Source of the DNA: Tolypeutes matacus
Lineage: Eukaryota > Chordata > Mammalia > Cingulata > Chlamyphoridae
Reading direction: 5' to 3'
NCBI GenBank assembly: GCA_026826555.1
Contig: JAKSZT010053769.1
Coordinates: 2,696,505 to 2,760,504, forward strand
DNA length: 64,000 nt
Shown: one piece after another, positions 46,100 to 58,876 of the stretch
Layout: each line of letters begins with the position of its first letter
Position numbering within the stretch: position 1 is the stretch's first letter
Notes under the pieces: generated by a model
The model's input: the letters and a program-made list of their open reading frames with translations, nothing else
Database searches by the model: none
What the model was told of the DNA's origin: nothing
Position numbers and translations under genes: made by a program

Positions 46100-48138
46100 A
46101 ATTAACATATTTTCAATAATGGTAGTACACAAATATTGCATTTGAATATCAATGAAATAGAATTAAAATTGCAACAGAAAAAATTGATTCATACTTCATG
46201 AATCATGACATGCAACAAATATAAACATTTATTGATTCTCTCACTAATAATATTGCAAAATTTTCTTTGAAATCTCTGGTAGGAAGTGAATCTCACTTCT
46301 TGCCTCATTTTAAGAAAAGCTTAATAAAAATTATAATAAGTAAATAAAGCAAAGTTTTACTTTTCAGATTACATAGGGATACTACTTCTGTGTAATTTTG
46401 AAAATCATTCTTTATGACTTTCTTCACTTCTCCCCAATGTCATCAAAGAGGTAATTCCACTGTTTAAGTAAAACCCCTCTATTGCTTGTAGTAGAAAGTT
46501 AGGCATTTATCTGAATACCAGTGGAAGGAGCGACAATCTAAAGAGGATGAGCTTTTAGATGGCATATAAGAAAACATTTTAAAAGGCACTAGTTATTTTC
46601 TGATCCAACACACCATCTTCAGGAAATCATGATTCTTAATGCATAAATTCTAAAGTAAGCATCATAGTGTCTCCTTTTGTTTTCAGTTGAATGTATCAGA
46701 ATTTATAGATAGAAACTTATGAAGGTAATTGTGAGGAAAAAAATATTAGTACCACTACTCTCCAAAGAAAACACTTGATATGTTCCGACCCTGGGCTTGT
46801 CTGATGATTTCAACAGCACCGTGTGTTAAGAAGGAAGGCTTTAATCTGTAAAGATGAATTTCAACCTTGGAGCCCCCACTGGTTTTAATGGGAATGACAC
46901 AGCTAACATGTGACAACAGACTTTGGAAAGGTACCCCTGCATGTCCAATTATTTTAAGTGCTTTTCCTATTCTCTGTCGCTCAACTGATCATAGTGGATT
47001 TATTTGGCAATAACATTCTTCTGACATGAACTTCCGGAGGAATTGCTCCATAATTCAACCTCAGTTAATGTTCCCTTAAAAATTAAGTGTTTCCGTAAGT
47101 TTTAAATAGATAGCGGTACTTTCTGACAACTACGTTCTTGGATATAAGTTTATTACTCAGACAACGTTAGGAAAAAAAAAAAAAAAAAAAACCTGGCATG
47201 AAAGGTTTTTCCTTTTCTAGTTAAAATGGAAAAAAAAAAAAAAAGGCTGAGAATACATCCTGTCATAGGTCCCAGAAGAATGTCCCCAATGTGAACCTGG
47301 AAATGCAATCATTTTCTAATATTGCCTCAATAAGTGCAAAATAATCAGCTCAATATTCATCTCAAATGAAAAAAAAAAAAAAGATTGTTGGGTTTTTAGT
47401 ATTATCAGTATTCACCCCTCCCTCTTCCCTGAAGTGAATTTCTAGGACTACTATGTACTCCAGGCCCTCAATTTTATAATGCCAATTCTAATTTCATGAT
47501 GATTATATATGGCATTAAACCACTTCCCCAATAGTGATCTGCAATGGACACAGACCTGTACCTCTGCATTTATCCAGTCTCCAAATTAAACCACTATGGC
47601 TGAACTGTTACATTTCATCATGTAATAATGAAGAAACTAATGAATGGAATGCTTTCTGTATGCTCAAAAAAGAGAAGCGGTGTCCATTTAAAATAACAGG
47701 ATGAACTAAGGCTGTTGAATTTTCCTTTTTTTTTTCCTTTTCAAGGTCATTATGATTTAGGAGCCATATAGATGATAGGTCATAAAATAAAGCTAGAGTG
47801 AGACACAGACCTTGTATTCATATAAGGTAATATAAAGCTAGCATTTGTTTGCCTGGTTGAACTGCAGAGAATAATTTAGCAGAATTTATAGATATCCGTG
47901 CATACTCAATCCTACTGGTAAAACTACTGTCTACTACTTCAGCCAAGAAGGCAGATATTATTTCTATATCCTTCAAATGAATACAGGGCCTATATCATGC
48001 TTCTTTCTGATTAGTTTCTTGTGTTATTGAAATAGACAAAAATAGGCATCAGGCATCTACATGTGCTACAGAGTTACAAGTTTTGAATTTTTGATTCTGG
48101 GGACTTGGAAGAGTAGAACATAGTTGTTACTATAAAAA
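46100..48138. other. No recognised repeat; three long A runs
   Basis: About 2 kb with no nameable interspersed repeat. A runs lie at 47172-47191 (20), 47230-47244 (15) and 47369-47382 (14). The part at 46780-47160 is less AT-rich and has a few CpGs; it could be conserved non-coding sequence, but I cannot test that here. Confidence 0.45.
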
Positions 48139-48148
48139 CAAATTGGGG

Positions 48149-48620
48149 GTGGGGGCGGATGTGGCTCAAATGGTTGGGTGTCTGTTTCCCATATGGAGGG
48201 TCCTGGGTTTGATCCCTGGGACCTCCCGGTAAAATAGAGAAAAATATAAAAGAATTTTATAAAAGAATTTTAAAAGATACGCAGGCGAGCTGCCTGGCCC
48301 CACGAGCAGGTGAGCCCCCAGGCCCCACTGAACCATGAAGCAAGATGATGACCTAACAGGAGAGAGACGCAGGGGAAAGCCAAGACGAGATGCATCAAAA
48401 AACAGGAACTGAGGTGGTGCAGGTGGCAGAACACCTCTCTCCCACATCAGAGGTTCCCAGGCTCGAATCCCGGTGAAGACAGGAGGAGAAGGATGAGAAG
48501 AGAGGGCAGGAAACAGACACAGAGAATTGCCCAACGAATGGACACAAAAACAGCAAAAACGGGGTGGTGTGGTTTAAAACGGATAAAGAGTAAATAAATA
48601 AATAAATCTTAAAAAAAAAA
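48149..48620 (+). mobile_element. DAS dimer SINE
   Basis: Unit 1 begins 'ggcggatgtggctcaaatgg' with B box GGTTTGATCCC. The linker has 'gatgatgacctaacagga'. Unit 2 has the B box-like 'ggctcgaatcc'. The tail is taaataaataaa then A. It is flanked by aaattgggg at 48140-48148 and 48621-48629. Its closest relative here is 36727-37196, with which it shares the linker. Confidence 0.85.
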
Positions 48621-48624
48621 AAAT

Positions 48625-48735
48625 TGGGGTGTGTATATAGCTCAAGTGGTTGAGTGCCTGCTTCCCATGTACAAAATACTGGGTTCAATCCCTGATACCT
48701 CCTAAAAACAAACAAACAAAATAAACAAATCGATG
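48625..48735 (+). mobile_element. DAS monomer SINE
   Basis: A single tRNA-like head with A box-like 'tagctcaagtggt' (about 48638-48650) and B box GGTTCAATCCC (48682-48692), followed by a (CAAA)n tail. The dimer above is inserted at its 5' edge. Confidence 0.85.
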
Positions 48736-49139
48736 TTGTATTAATAACAAAGAGAGAGGATCTGAGAAATCCAAATCTACTCTGTATTTCCATTTTGAAA
48801 GAAGAGCAAAACAAAAATAACCATCAGGTAAGTAGTCTCAATTTTTTTCTAAAATTTAATAGCTTCAGCATGACCCAAAATTCTGTTTTTTAAAATGAAA
48901 AGTCCACATACATACTTGGCAAGATGCCAAAGTCCAAACAAACACAATGGCAAATTTAGAAAAGGACAGGAAAAAATAAAAAAGTTTTGGTGTGATAAAG
49001 ATCAAAACTATCCAGCAAGAATATTCATTTACATCTGAACTGTGGTTTGTATGATTCACATTTAAGTCAAATTACTAAATATACTTGGAAAGACACTTTG
49101 AGCTCAGTGTCTTGAATTTTCTTCAAACCCTCCAAAGAG
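48736..49139. other. No recognised feature
   Basis: Anonymous sequence; the minus-strand frame at 48865-49059 has no motif. Confidence 0.5.
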
Positions 49140-49330
49140 TGAAATTTTAGTAAGAGAGTGTGTACTGTGTCCCAGACACTGCAAGTAAATGATACTGATT
49201 ACCCACCTCACTGGTTAAGAAATGTGTCCAGGTTACGGAAATCGTAAGTGATAGGACTGGGATTCAAATCTGAGGGCTCAGGTTCCAGAGTCTGTGCTTG
49301 TAGTCAGTGCTGCATTTGCCCTCTATGATC
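49140..49330 (-). mobile_element. MIR SINE, antisense
   Basis: The plus strand shows 'aagtgataggactgggattc' then 'aaatctgagggctcaggttc', the complement of the MIR head, preceded by the complement of its core. Confidence 0.7.
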
Positions 49331-49904
49331 GTGCGTCTATGACATTGCCTTCCTTAGTTGCCATTTGTCTATGTTCCATTCATCCATGTTACTCCATGAG
49401 AACTGATACCTTACTACATACAGATCATACTATGTGGTGTGTTTCTGCTTGTCTTTGTTCTGAATCTTAATTCACATTCACGCCTATATCATTGTTTGTG
49501 GAACAAAACAAAAATATCCAAGCACATTTCTCAAATAATACTTGGCATTTACACTGCATCTGAAATAGTCTCCTTTGTCTGCACGTTAATTCCATCACCA
49601 GTAGATGAAAAAACTGCTACAAAGCATAATAGGAAAGGGAAGATTCAGATAAAAGTGGGAAAAGAAAATAGAGCCAGAAGATCTCAGAAAATATGAGGCA
49701 TATTTTTATTTTAACATTTCATAAAAGCAACAAAAGAGAGCTTTAGTGCTGTGAAGCTGAAAGAACTATCCTAGTACACCACTTCCTTCTAAAAGTTCAG
49801 GAAAACTAATTTCCCATAGAAATGAGTAATAGAAAAGGATCATGGTCTCATATACCAAAAATGTGACCAGGTCACTTAAAATGGAAAGGAAATCAGATTT
49901 TCAT
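49331..49904. other. No recognised feature
   Basis: Anonymous; the plus-strand frame at 49439-49696 (85 codons) has no motif. Confidence 0.5.
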
Positions 49905-50830
49905 CACATTTATTAAAAATACTTTATTTTAAAGAAGAAAGAAAAATAAAAAGGAATAACATGTTTAAGATATTCGAGGAAAGAAAATATGAGCCAAGGA
50001 TTTTATTTGCAGCTAAACTGACTTTCAAGTTCAAAAGTCAAAGACAAACTCCTAAGAGCATACAAAATAAATACTGTTCCCAAAGGAATCCATTAGAGAA
50101 CCACCTTCAAAAACCCAAAAAGACTGGAGAAACATTGTCATAGAACTGGTGGCATGAACATCCTAATGGAAGTAACACCACTACCTACAAAGCAATCTTG
50201 TCCCCAAAATCAAACTTGAATTTTATCAAGCCTCTAGGTCCTACCAAGAATTCACAGGAATCCGAGAGAATAGAATATTAGGTTAAGCTAAATGACATGG
50301 GTGCAATCAACAAATTCTAGGTAGGCGTGGGGGGGGGTACTTAAATAGGGGGCACAATTCCTTCAACAAATAAATTGCAAGGTAAAAGAGTGGAGTGAAG
50401 TTGAACTTAGGGTTTAAAAGAGATTTAACAAATAAAATAACAATTGCAATGTGATGACTTTACTGCATCCTTCCAAAAAAAACTAAGCTGCAAATAATGA
50501 TGACATTTATGAGACAATGGGAAATATAAACACTGAATGCATACTTAATGATATTAAGCAATTATTTTAAATTATTTTATAGATGTGACAATGGTCAAGT
50601 GGATATGTAAAAGAAAAAGAAAGACTTTTTCTTTAGGTATTATATTAAACTATTTACAGATGAAATGAATGTACTAATACAATCAGTTTCTCTTCACAGT
50701 AATTTCAGATATGGATGTAAGGTGTGAAAGGGAGAGGACCAGCCATGGATAATGGTTGTTGGGAAGGATGATGGCTCTTATACACCTATTTTTGTCTTTG
50801 TTATAAAGTCACTCTAATAAAATTAAAATC
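49905..50830 (+). mobile_element. HAL1-like element, ORF1 end to 3' UTR
   Basis: The frame 49961-50143 resembles the C-terminal domain of L1/HAL1 ORF1p (FKIFEERKYEPRILFAAKLTFKF, compare FKILKENDCQPRIL in the L1 at 25.7 kb). The 3' part has 'gacaatgggaaatataaaca' and 'gatgtgacaatggtcaag', typical of the HAL1 tail, ending near 'cactctaataaaatta'. No ORF2 follows, which fits HAL1. A run of nine G lies at 50329-50337. Confidence 0.6.
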
Positions 50831-50834
50831 AAAG

Positions 50835-51200
50835 TAAAATAAAGAAATTTTTCAAACAAGCAAAAGCTCTGAGGACTCATCACCAGAAGATCCATGCTAA
50901 AAGTAATACCTAAGGGGGTTTTCAAGAAGGAAAAGTATCCCAGATGAGTACACAGTTCAGGAAGGAATATAGGTCCCTGACAGGGCAAATATATGGGGAA
51001 ATCTAAATGCATACTAATGTTTAAAATAATAATAGTTGTCTTACGGGGTTTACCATACATGTAGACTTAAAATAATGGACACAATGTTGCACAAAAGTAG
51101 AAGGGGATTAATGGAGTTGTTTTGTGATAATGGCGTTGTCTGGGTAGTAGTAAAGGCACTAATTTACATTCAACTGTAAACAATCAAGGATCCAAGTTGC
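50835..51200 (+). mobile_element. L1 ORF1-end fragment
   Basis: 'caaacaagcaaaagctctga' with 'gactcatcaccagaag' matches the conserved ORF1 C-terminal stretch (the region reading KQKLRDFTARP in the 25.8 kb copy), followed by worn inter-ORF sequence. Very short and dead. Confidence 0.45.
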
Positions 51201-52539
51201 CATCTGTAAGTTAACTTCCTTGGTCCTTTGGAAGATTAGAGGCTTGGTGGTTAATTTATTTATATCTTTTTACAGAGTGGGAACTTTGAAATCCATTTGG
51301 GAGGTACGGGTGGGCAGCTGCTCTTTGCAATAAAAACTCTCTTGTCTCTCTACTGTGTTCTGTAGGGAAGTGGGTGATAAACATATGTGGGGAACAAAAA
51401 AAGGGCGAGGAGATTAAAAAATGTGGCAATAAGATTGAATTCAAGCCAGGCCACAACTGAAAGGAGAAAGACACAGACGCCAAGGGAAGCTTACCAACAA
51501 ATGGTGTCAAGCCCAAGACTTGGCCTACATGCCCCCACAGGACAGCAGATCTCTTCAGTGCTCCCTCCTCACCCATAGGCGGTTTGACCTACTATGAAAC
51601 AATTTTTTTTTTTTTTTACAATAAGAGAGTAAACAAAAATTAAGCATAATTTTGCAGCTTTCTCTTTCTTTGTTATGTAAATAATGGAAATTTAACCTAA
51701 AAAAATATACCTTAAGACATCCCCTTCTGATAAATGCACCCTAAGGTAGGTAATAATTTCCAGATAATTTAGTTTCTTTTAAAAACATGGATGAGTAACA
51801 ATAAGGAGTTGGATCAATAATGATGCACAATATACTAAAAATTGGCATACCAAATTTGCTTATGGGGGAAGCTCCAGAAGCTCTGCATGTAACTGCAACT
51901 TAAATGGTATAGCCCTTAACAGCCTGCATCAAATTATCTAATTTGAACCTGGTAGTGATCCAATAAGTTAAAAAAAAAAAGACAGTATTATTATTATTTA
52001 TAATTTTTTAGATAAGGAAGGGGAGACTCTGAAAGATTAAGTAATTTACTTCAGGGCAAATAGAAACTACTGATTAGGAAAATGAAGTGAATATACAAAA
52101 TAATTTTTTAAGTACGTTAAAAATAAGGACTGATTTTGTTGCATTTCACACATCCAAACCTCACAAACACTGAACTGTCAGAGTGGTTGATGCTCTTTGA
52201 ATTTATCAACATTTTATGTTGTCTTCCAAAATGAAAGTAGTAAATAACATTGACTTCTCTTTTTATATCTCACTGATGGAGAAGTCTGATGTTCATTTTT
52301 CCACTGAGAACTAGGCAAAGGGAAGGTTTCCTACACATTTAGTAGGAGCCTCTCTATCCTGTCCACCTCAAATCTTGTTACTAAGTAAAAATTGTCCATT
52401 AGTTGCTTTATAGCCAATGTTCTCAGACAATATTGTCTAAGACTTTCTCTATTTCAATAACATTTTCACTTATTTAGAATTTTTTGGAGGATTAGGATTG
52501 GCTCCCGGGTCTGTGAAGGCTTAGAGAAAGAGCACTATT
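51201..52539. other. No recognised feature
   Basis: Anonymous, with a T run near 51602-51619. Opposed small frames at 51256-51576 (minus, 106 codons) and 51387-51578 (plus) show no motif. Confidence 0.45.
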
Positions 52540-53330
52540 CAACATATGTGAGTCTTCACTTTAATCTTTATATTTCTTATCCTTTCTTCCATATTTTTAT
52601 CCTTTCGTTTCTTTGAAATTCTAATTTCTTCAGATCTACTATTGACTAATTTTCTCTTTAGCTTTACACAATCTGCTATCAAATCTAAATGATGAGCTTT
52701 CATTTCAAATTTTATATTTTTCATTCTAGAAATCCAATTTATTTATTTGCAAAGCTGCAGTGCCTCTTGAACTTATTATCCTAATTGATCTATTTATTTT
52801 CATGATTGTCTTTGAATTTTTAAAAGAGATTCGTTTTTTTTCTTTCTTTCTTTTTTTTTTTTTAAATAATGTCTGTCTGATACTGTCAGGTTCTGAAATC
52901 TCTGTGGGTGAGATTTTTATTTTTTTAATGTGTGCTGGTCAAAAAAAAAACCAACAAAATATTTTGAACAAATATTGAGATTGCTCCTTCAAGCATAGAT
53001 AAAATCACTTTATTTCTGGAGTTTTTGTCAGGTATCTGGAGCATCATGTAAACACATTCAAATGTGATTGAAATGGCTTGGAAATATCTGATACTGTACA
53101 TTTTGGCTGTAATTCTGTTTGGGCTGTTGTTTGATTTACAAACTCTCAAGGATCAGTTTTGTTTCTGTCTTTCTCTGTTTTCTATATTTTCCCTGGCATT
53201 AAGGTAATTTCCCCCAAATCCTAAGCAACGTATGTGGGTAAGGAGATGTGTTTATATGTGTTTTACCCTAACCTTTTGAGGTCTTAGCTTCATTGATAGA
53301 GTCCTCTCCTAGGGTGGGCCCTAACCTTTA
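52540..53330. other. Possible old LINE-like repeat, unnamed
   Basis: T-rich text of the kind often masked as old L1 in mammals ('tttcattctagaaatccaat', 'tgatactgtcaggttctgaa'). I cannot fix family, ends or strand. Confidence 0.3.
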
Positions 53331-53549
53331 ACTTCTATCCCTTTTTCCTGTAAGACAACCAAAACCCACCACTTAGTTTCACAGCTATTTCTGAAGGATT
53401 GCCACATGGCTACAGATTAAAAGTAGATTGAATGGATACCTTCAATTTCTGTGTTCTCAACTGTCAAGATTTAGCCTGGTGATTCATCTCTCCATAGCTT
53501 CTAAGATAGTTTTTATATATCATTCAGCAGTTTTAATTGCCCTAAAGGG

Positions 53550-54000
53550 AGGAAGTTGGTCCAAGTAACCTATTCTACCATTCCTGAAGCAAGGATCTCT
53601 CAGCAGGATTTGACAGCTGATCAGTACCCACTCCTGGAAACACTTTCTTTATTCTCTTTCAGAACCTTGTACCTCCGTTGTCCCATGATTCTCATGCTTC
53701 CTTCCCAGTATAATTTGCTAGTTCCTCCTTGTACCCCCAAAACATTAAACCCTGGAATGCCACAGGACTCAACTTTTGGGGGGTTTTCTTCCTCATTTAG
53801 ATCTCACTCTCTTGCATTCTTTTAAATTCCATCATTATGCTAGACCTCTTTCCTGAATGCCCGTCTTATAGTTCTCTTCCTTCTTGACATTTCCACTTGA
53901 ACGTGTAATAGATAGCTCAACTTAAACATGTCCAAAATGGAAGTCATATCCTCACAGCTCTCAAACCTACTTACTCTGCTTCTCTTGACCCTGTATTCGG
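53550..54000 (+). mobile_element. LINE-2 (L2) reverse-transcriptase remnant
   Basis: The block at 53895-53950 translates as LNLNMSKMEVI, matching the L2/CR1-type thumb motif 'LKLNMSKTELI' in sense. The upstream part fits the same L2 region in diverged form. Confidence 0.6.
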
Positions 54001-54489
54001 AAACAAAATATATTTCTTTTTTGTTGTTGTTGCAATAAAACTGCCATTCCTTAAATTATTTTGAAAATAAATATGTATTATTTTATTTTAAATACATCTC
54101 TGCCAAGCAATTCAAGGCTAATAAATGTAAGGTAAGGTATTATTTTAATATTTAAAGAAAAACAAAAGTAAGTGCAAAGTAGTATAATAAATAGTACTCA
54201 GCTAAAATATTAATAGGCATTTTAAACTCATAGAATGTACTAATCACTACCAAATGGTGGGCTTACAAAGATGAGTCAGTCACTCTGAACTTCTCATATT
54301 CCTATAAAGAGATGAAATGTAAGTTTCATCCTGCTAGTAGTTGTTTAGAAGTTGTTTCTCAGGTTGGGTATGGTATCAGTGAAACAAAGGGCCTTAATCA
54401 GTTAGCACTATCTCTTGTGGATTCCAGAGTGGTCACCACTCTGATAATAACTAATGCAAACGTCTTCTGGAAAAAAACAGTGATTTATT
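54001..54489. other. No recognised feature
   Basis: Anonymous AT-rich sequence; the plus-strand frame at 54312-54497 has no motif. Confidence 0.5.
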
Positions 54490-54725
54490 ATACATGAATG
54501 ATAATAATTAAAACAACTGGCCCTAGTTAAGTATCTACTATGAGCCTACCACTGAAAACATATTCCATTTAATCCTCACAACGCTTTAAGAGATATGTAA
54601 TATTTATACCTATTTTACAAATAGGTAAATTGAGACCCAGAGAAATTAAGTGATTTGCACAATTTCACAACAATTAATAGGCGACTGAGTCAGAACTTGA
54701 ACTTGGGTCTCTCTAACTTTAAAAC
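54490..54725 (-). mobile_element. MIR SINE, antisense
   Basis: The plus strand reads 'catttaatcctcacaacgct', 'cctattttacaaataggtaa', 'gagacccagagaaattaagt' and 'cagaacttgaacttgggtct': a long, well-kept complement of MIR. Confidence 0.8.
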
Positions 54726-57059
54726 TTATATGAAACCTCTGAAAATGAAGGGCATATAAAAATTAGGAAAGGAAGTAAATTGTTGCCTGAAAACATATCA
54801 AAATTTGAAAATGCTTTTATATCTTAATTGAAAGAATTGTCATATGCATAACTATTTAATATCAGTGAGAGAGGGAAGGAAACAGTTCTACTAGTTGAAG
54901 TGTAAAGACTTTTCCAGAAATAGGTCAACATTTTGGCAGCTTCCTCACATCCCACCTCTTCCCACCCTGACCCCCAACCCAGCCAGCATTAATGAAGTCT
55001 GGCAATGCCTCATGCCTTATCCAGAGGTTTTCTTCCCTTCCTGCTGTTTCTCCACCCACTTCCTCCCACCACCTGTCATTAGCCACAGAGGAAGCAAAAC
55101 CCTATAGAAATATCTCCTCCCTTGGATGTACTTACAAAGGATAAAAAGGAAGTGCTGTGACTTTTGAAATTCCTCTTTTGGTATGAGTAATCACTTTCTG
55201 TCTGCTTATACTCCTGAGATCACTACAAGGTTTCACCCTGGTCTTACTCTCTGATGAATTTCCCACTGACAAATTTCTTTTTATTAAAGCCCTCCTTCCT
55301 AACACATTTTGGAGTAACTTCCTAGTTTCTGAGCAAGTTTTCATACCTTTACTTTGGACATCATTTTTTTCTCTTCAGAACTATGTGAACTTTAGGGAAA
55401 CACAGAACCCAAATGGCTCCTTTCTTCCTTCTTAGTTTAGTTATGGGTTGGAGCTCAGCCAAAGAAATGTCAACTTCAAGTCCCAGAGCCGTTTAAAATC
55501 CCCAGAATTAGGATGTGCTTTGTTGTCATTCCCATGGATGTATGTTTTGGCTTCTAAGAAGCATGCAAGGCATGGTAGCCATGTCAAACATAAAAGAACA
55601 TTTTGCTGTATATGAATGAATATTTGAATGAAGACAGGATCTATCCTAAACGGGAACATTCTGATGTAGTGCTACAATAGCACTCTCATACAGAATGAGA
55701 CTTCCATTGCTTTATATTTGAATATATAAAAATGAATATAAATATACATATATATATATTTAATAGCTCATAAGAGAATTAAGAAATATGCTGCTGAAGA
55801 ATGGCATTGTTTTGCTGGATTTAGAAGTCATTTTGCTAGCTAGTTTTCTTATTGTTTTCTTTAACCTGATACAATATAGAATATCTGCAAGCTGTTAGTG
55901 AGTATTTTAAATACTACGTAAGAAGTAAGAGTAAGAAATCCCCAGGTATAGATGAGCAAAGATAAAATATAATTTATTTCTCTTTAGAATAAAAATAAAT
56001 TCATCAAAAATGTTTATTCAGATTTTAAAGCTGAAAAAGCAAGAATTACTACACTCTAAATCTCCATTTGATTTAAATCAATTCATGATCCTTGTTGAAC
56101 AGGTTTTGCATATATAAAGTTTTTTTTCAAACACTGCTAAATGGTTTAGAGAGATGAAAAACTGTTACTTTGAAAATCTTAAAAAATCACATTACAGTAG
56201 ATAACTGAATTATGTGTTTACTATTTACAACTTCCTCTCTAAAGATAAAGGTATTGCATTTCTTGATTTTTAAAATGTAATCTTATACATCTGGTGAGCA
56301 CACATCTGCACATTTAGCCCTACTCATCATTTCCTTCTGTATGTCCCAAAACTGTCAGTTATTTCAGTCGAGATTCATCCCTTGGGAGAACTGAAAAAGT
56401 TACATCCTTCTTTTGTCCAGGTTTTATAAACTCTTCTTTACCTTTTTTCCCAGAATATCAGTAAGTATAAAAATAAGCAGTCTGAATTCCTTCTGGCTCT
56501 GGAGAAAGGGGCATGAGAGAAGAGGGGCTTGTGCTCTGTTTACATTTATTTCTATAGAATAAAGAGTAAAAGCGTTCATATGAAAGAACAGACATTGGTG
56601 ATCCAGTTATAAAATGGGTATCTTTTTTGACAAATTATATACAATTTGAATACAGGAAGGAGGGACTTTAAACAATAGTAAGTTCTACAATTTCAAAAAT
56701 AAGAATCTCACACTTCATAATGTTAAAAACTTCAACTCTCAAGGAAATATAACGATGTAAAATTGTATTTTGAATTATAATTATATATACTTACTAATGT
56801 AGCTTCAAAATATACAAAGTAAAACTGGACAGACTCACAAGAAGAAATTAAAATGATACAATTACAGTTCAAGAGTTTAACACATCTCCTTTCTTAATTG
56901 AAATAAAGACAATAAAATATAAAATAAGAGCACCATGATTAAGACACTTGATCTAAGAACACAGAACAAGACACTGAGAGTGAGAGAGGAAAGGTGCCAC
57001 AGTACAGATTGGACATCCGATAATGCAGTGATAAAAGGAAAAATGTCAAAAAATTTTCT
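54726..57059. other. No recognised repeat or gene
   Basis: About 2.3 kb of anonymous sequence. It has a C/T-rich patch at 54930-55090 and an AT alternation at 55740-55765. Frames at 54895-55107, 55132-55344 and 55441-55659 show no motif. Confidence 0.45.
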
Positions 57060-58840
57060 TTTTAATTTTTTTGTTTTTTCCCCACTTTTAATTTTATTTT
57101 ATTTTTAATGTTTTTTTAAGTTTCCATGTATTTTATCTCTTACATTTAAACTTATCATTATTATTTCATTTTCCTATTAATTGCATTTGCCTATTATATG
57201 GTCTTCATCTTTAAGGAGACTTTGGATCACAGAAGGGTTACAATGGGGGCGGGAGAGGATCATTGGTGGGGGTGTGTAAGGGATGGGGGTTTCATGGGAG
57301 GAAGTTCACCTGAATATACATAAAAATATATATAAAATTGTTCAAATGATCAAAGGGTGTGGCATGGTCACAGTGGGTGGAGAATCACTCAACAAATGAG
57401 AGAATACTGAATTCCCAGTCTGGAGAACTCTGCCATATTCTCCAAGGGAGCAGCAACAGTCCCCCAAGTGCAGGGGCAGTATCTGGCAAAGGAGGATGGT
57501 CCACTGATGGGTTCTTGTTGTTGATAACTAGCTTTACGAATCTTTGCTCTTGAAATTGAAACTCAGCCTATTGTTATGGGGTGCCTAAGGGGTGCCGCCT
57601 GAGATCCTCCTTGTTGCTCAAATGTGGCCTCTCTCAAAACCAAACTCAGCATATGAATGCATTACCTTCCCCCCAGTATGGGACATGACTCCCGGGGATG
57701 AGCCTCCCTGGCAATGAGGGATTGCTACCAAGTGCCAACTGGCAATACAACTGGAACAAACACCTTGAATAAAAGGAGGAAAAGGTAAAGACAAATTAAG
57801 TAATATGGCTAAGAGACTTCAAAGTGACTCAGGAGGTCATCCCAGAGGTAATGCTAATGCACACCTCAGTAGGATCTCATAGAACACCAAAGTGGTGTTC
57901 ACCCCAAACAGAGGGGTCCTGAGGGATCTGGAGACACTCAGGTCCTATATAAGGGGGGATAGCTCTAGAGATTGATGCCTTTTCAGTGGATAAGCCTCCA
58001 CTGATAGCCTCCTTGAATCTGTGCTCCTGAGAGTGACAGAGTTGGACTCAAATAAGTCCTCCCTGCACACGGTCCATAGTCCCTTCTATTCAAACCTATA
58101 TGTGATGCTGGAGTTTGTAGGTGTACTTCCAGAGACTGGAGCCTTCAGCCTGCCCGTGTGCCAGCTGTGCCTGGAATCTCAATGGAGCTGCAACTCCTAT
58201 TCTACAGCTTAATGGACTCATCCAAGACACCTGGCAGGGAGATGATGATGGACAACGGCCATCCCAGGGAATGGAGAGAGTCTGCAGCTGCAGGTAGGAT
58301 AATCCCATCCATCTTATCCATGGGATATAAACCCCCTCTCACTTGGAGGTGGAGTGGACATCACCATCCTAGACTCCTCAGGATTGGGGGAAGAGCTATG
58401 GTCTAGAGTGGACTTATTGGTATTCTATTGTAGACATATTGTGATTCAAGCAGTGGAAGAAATTACAACATTGATGTGGAGCCAGTGGCCTCTGGATGCT
58501 TTGGGGGCAGGGAGAGGGAAAAGCAGTCGTAATACAGGGGCTTTTTTGGGACTTGGGAATTATCATGAGTGACATTACAATGACAGATATAGGCCATTTT
58601 ACAACAACATATAACATGCAGAACTGTGTGGGAGAAAGTGTGGTCTACAACGTGAACTATGGTCCATGCTTAGTGGCAAAGCCCCAGGATGTGTATATCC
58701 ATTGCAGGTGATGTGCCATACTTATAAAAGATGTTTATGTGGGAGGTTGTTGGAGGTGTGGGAGGTGGGGAACATGGGAATCCCTATAATTTTTGTGTAA
58801 CATTTATGTAATCTAAGCATCTTTTAAAATATTTAAAAAA

Positions 58841-58875
<35 letters not shown>

Positions 58876-58876
58876 A
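57060..58876 (+). mobile_element. Unclassified retroposon with L1-like 3' end and (TAAA)n tail
   Basis: It starts in a T-rich segment (57060-57180), has a compositionally richer body (57230-58600) unlike L1 ORF1, ORF2, LTR or SINE text in this window, and ends with a 3' part that parallels L1 3' UTRs here ('gtgaactatggtccatgctt', then 'gggaggtggggaacatggga', 'cccta'). A (TAAA)9-type tail closes it (about 58841-58876). Short frames of 60-82 codons (57359-57553, 58158-58406, 58354-58572, 58496-58711) have no reverse-transcriptase or endonuclease motif. Likely a lineage-specific LINE 3' UTR or a non-autonomous chimera. Confidence 0.5.
58835..58876 (+). repeat. (TAAA)n tail
   Basis: Uninterrupted TAAA units at the 3' end of the 57-59 kb retroposon. 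Confidence 0.9.

Noticed and set aside
48166..48814. Minus-strand frames of 122 and 139 codons
   Set aside because: Antisense translations of the DAS dimer and monomer; the same kind of peptide (CSATCATSVP, CSATCTTSVP) appears at the other dimer (36915-37103).
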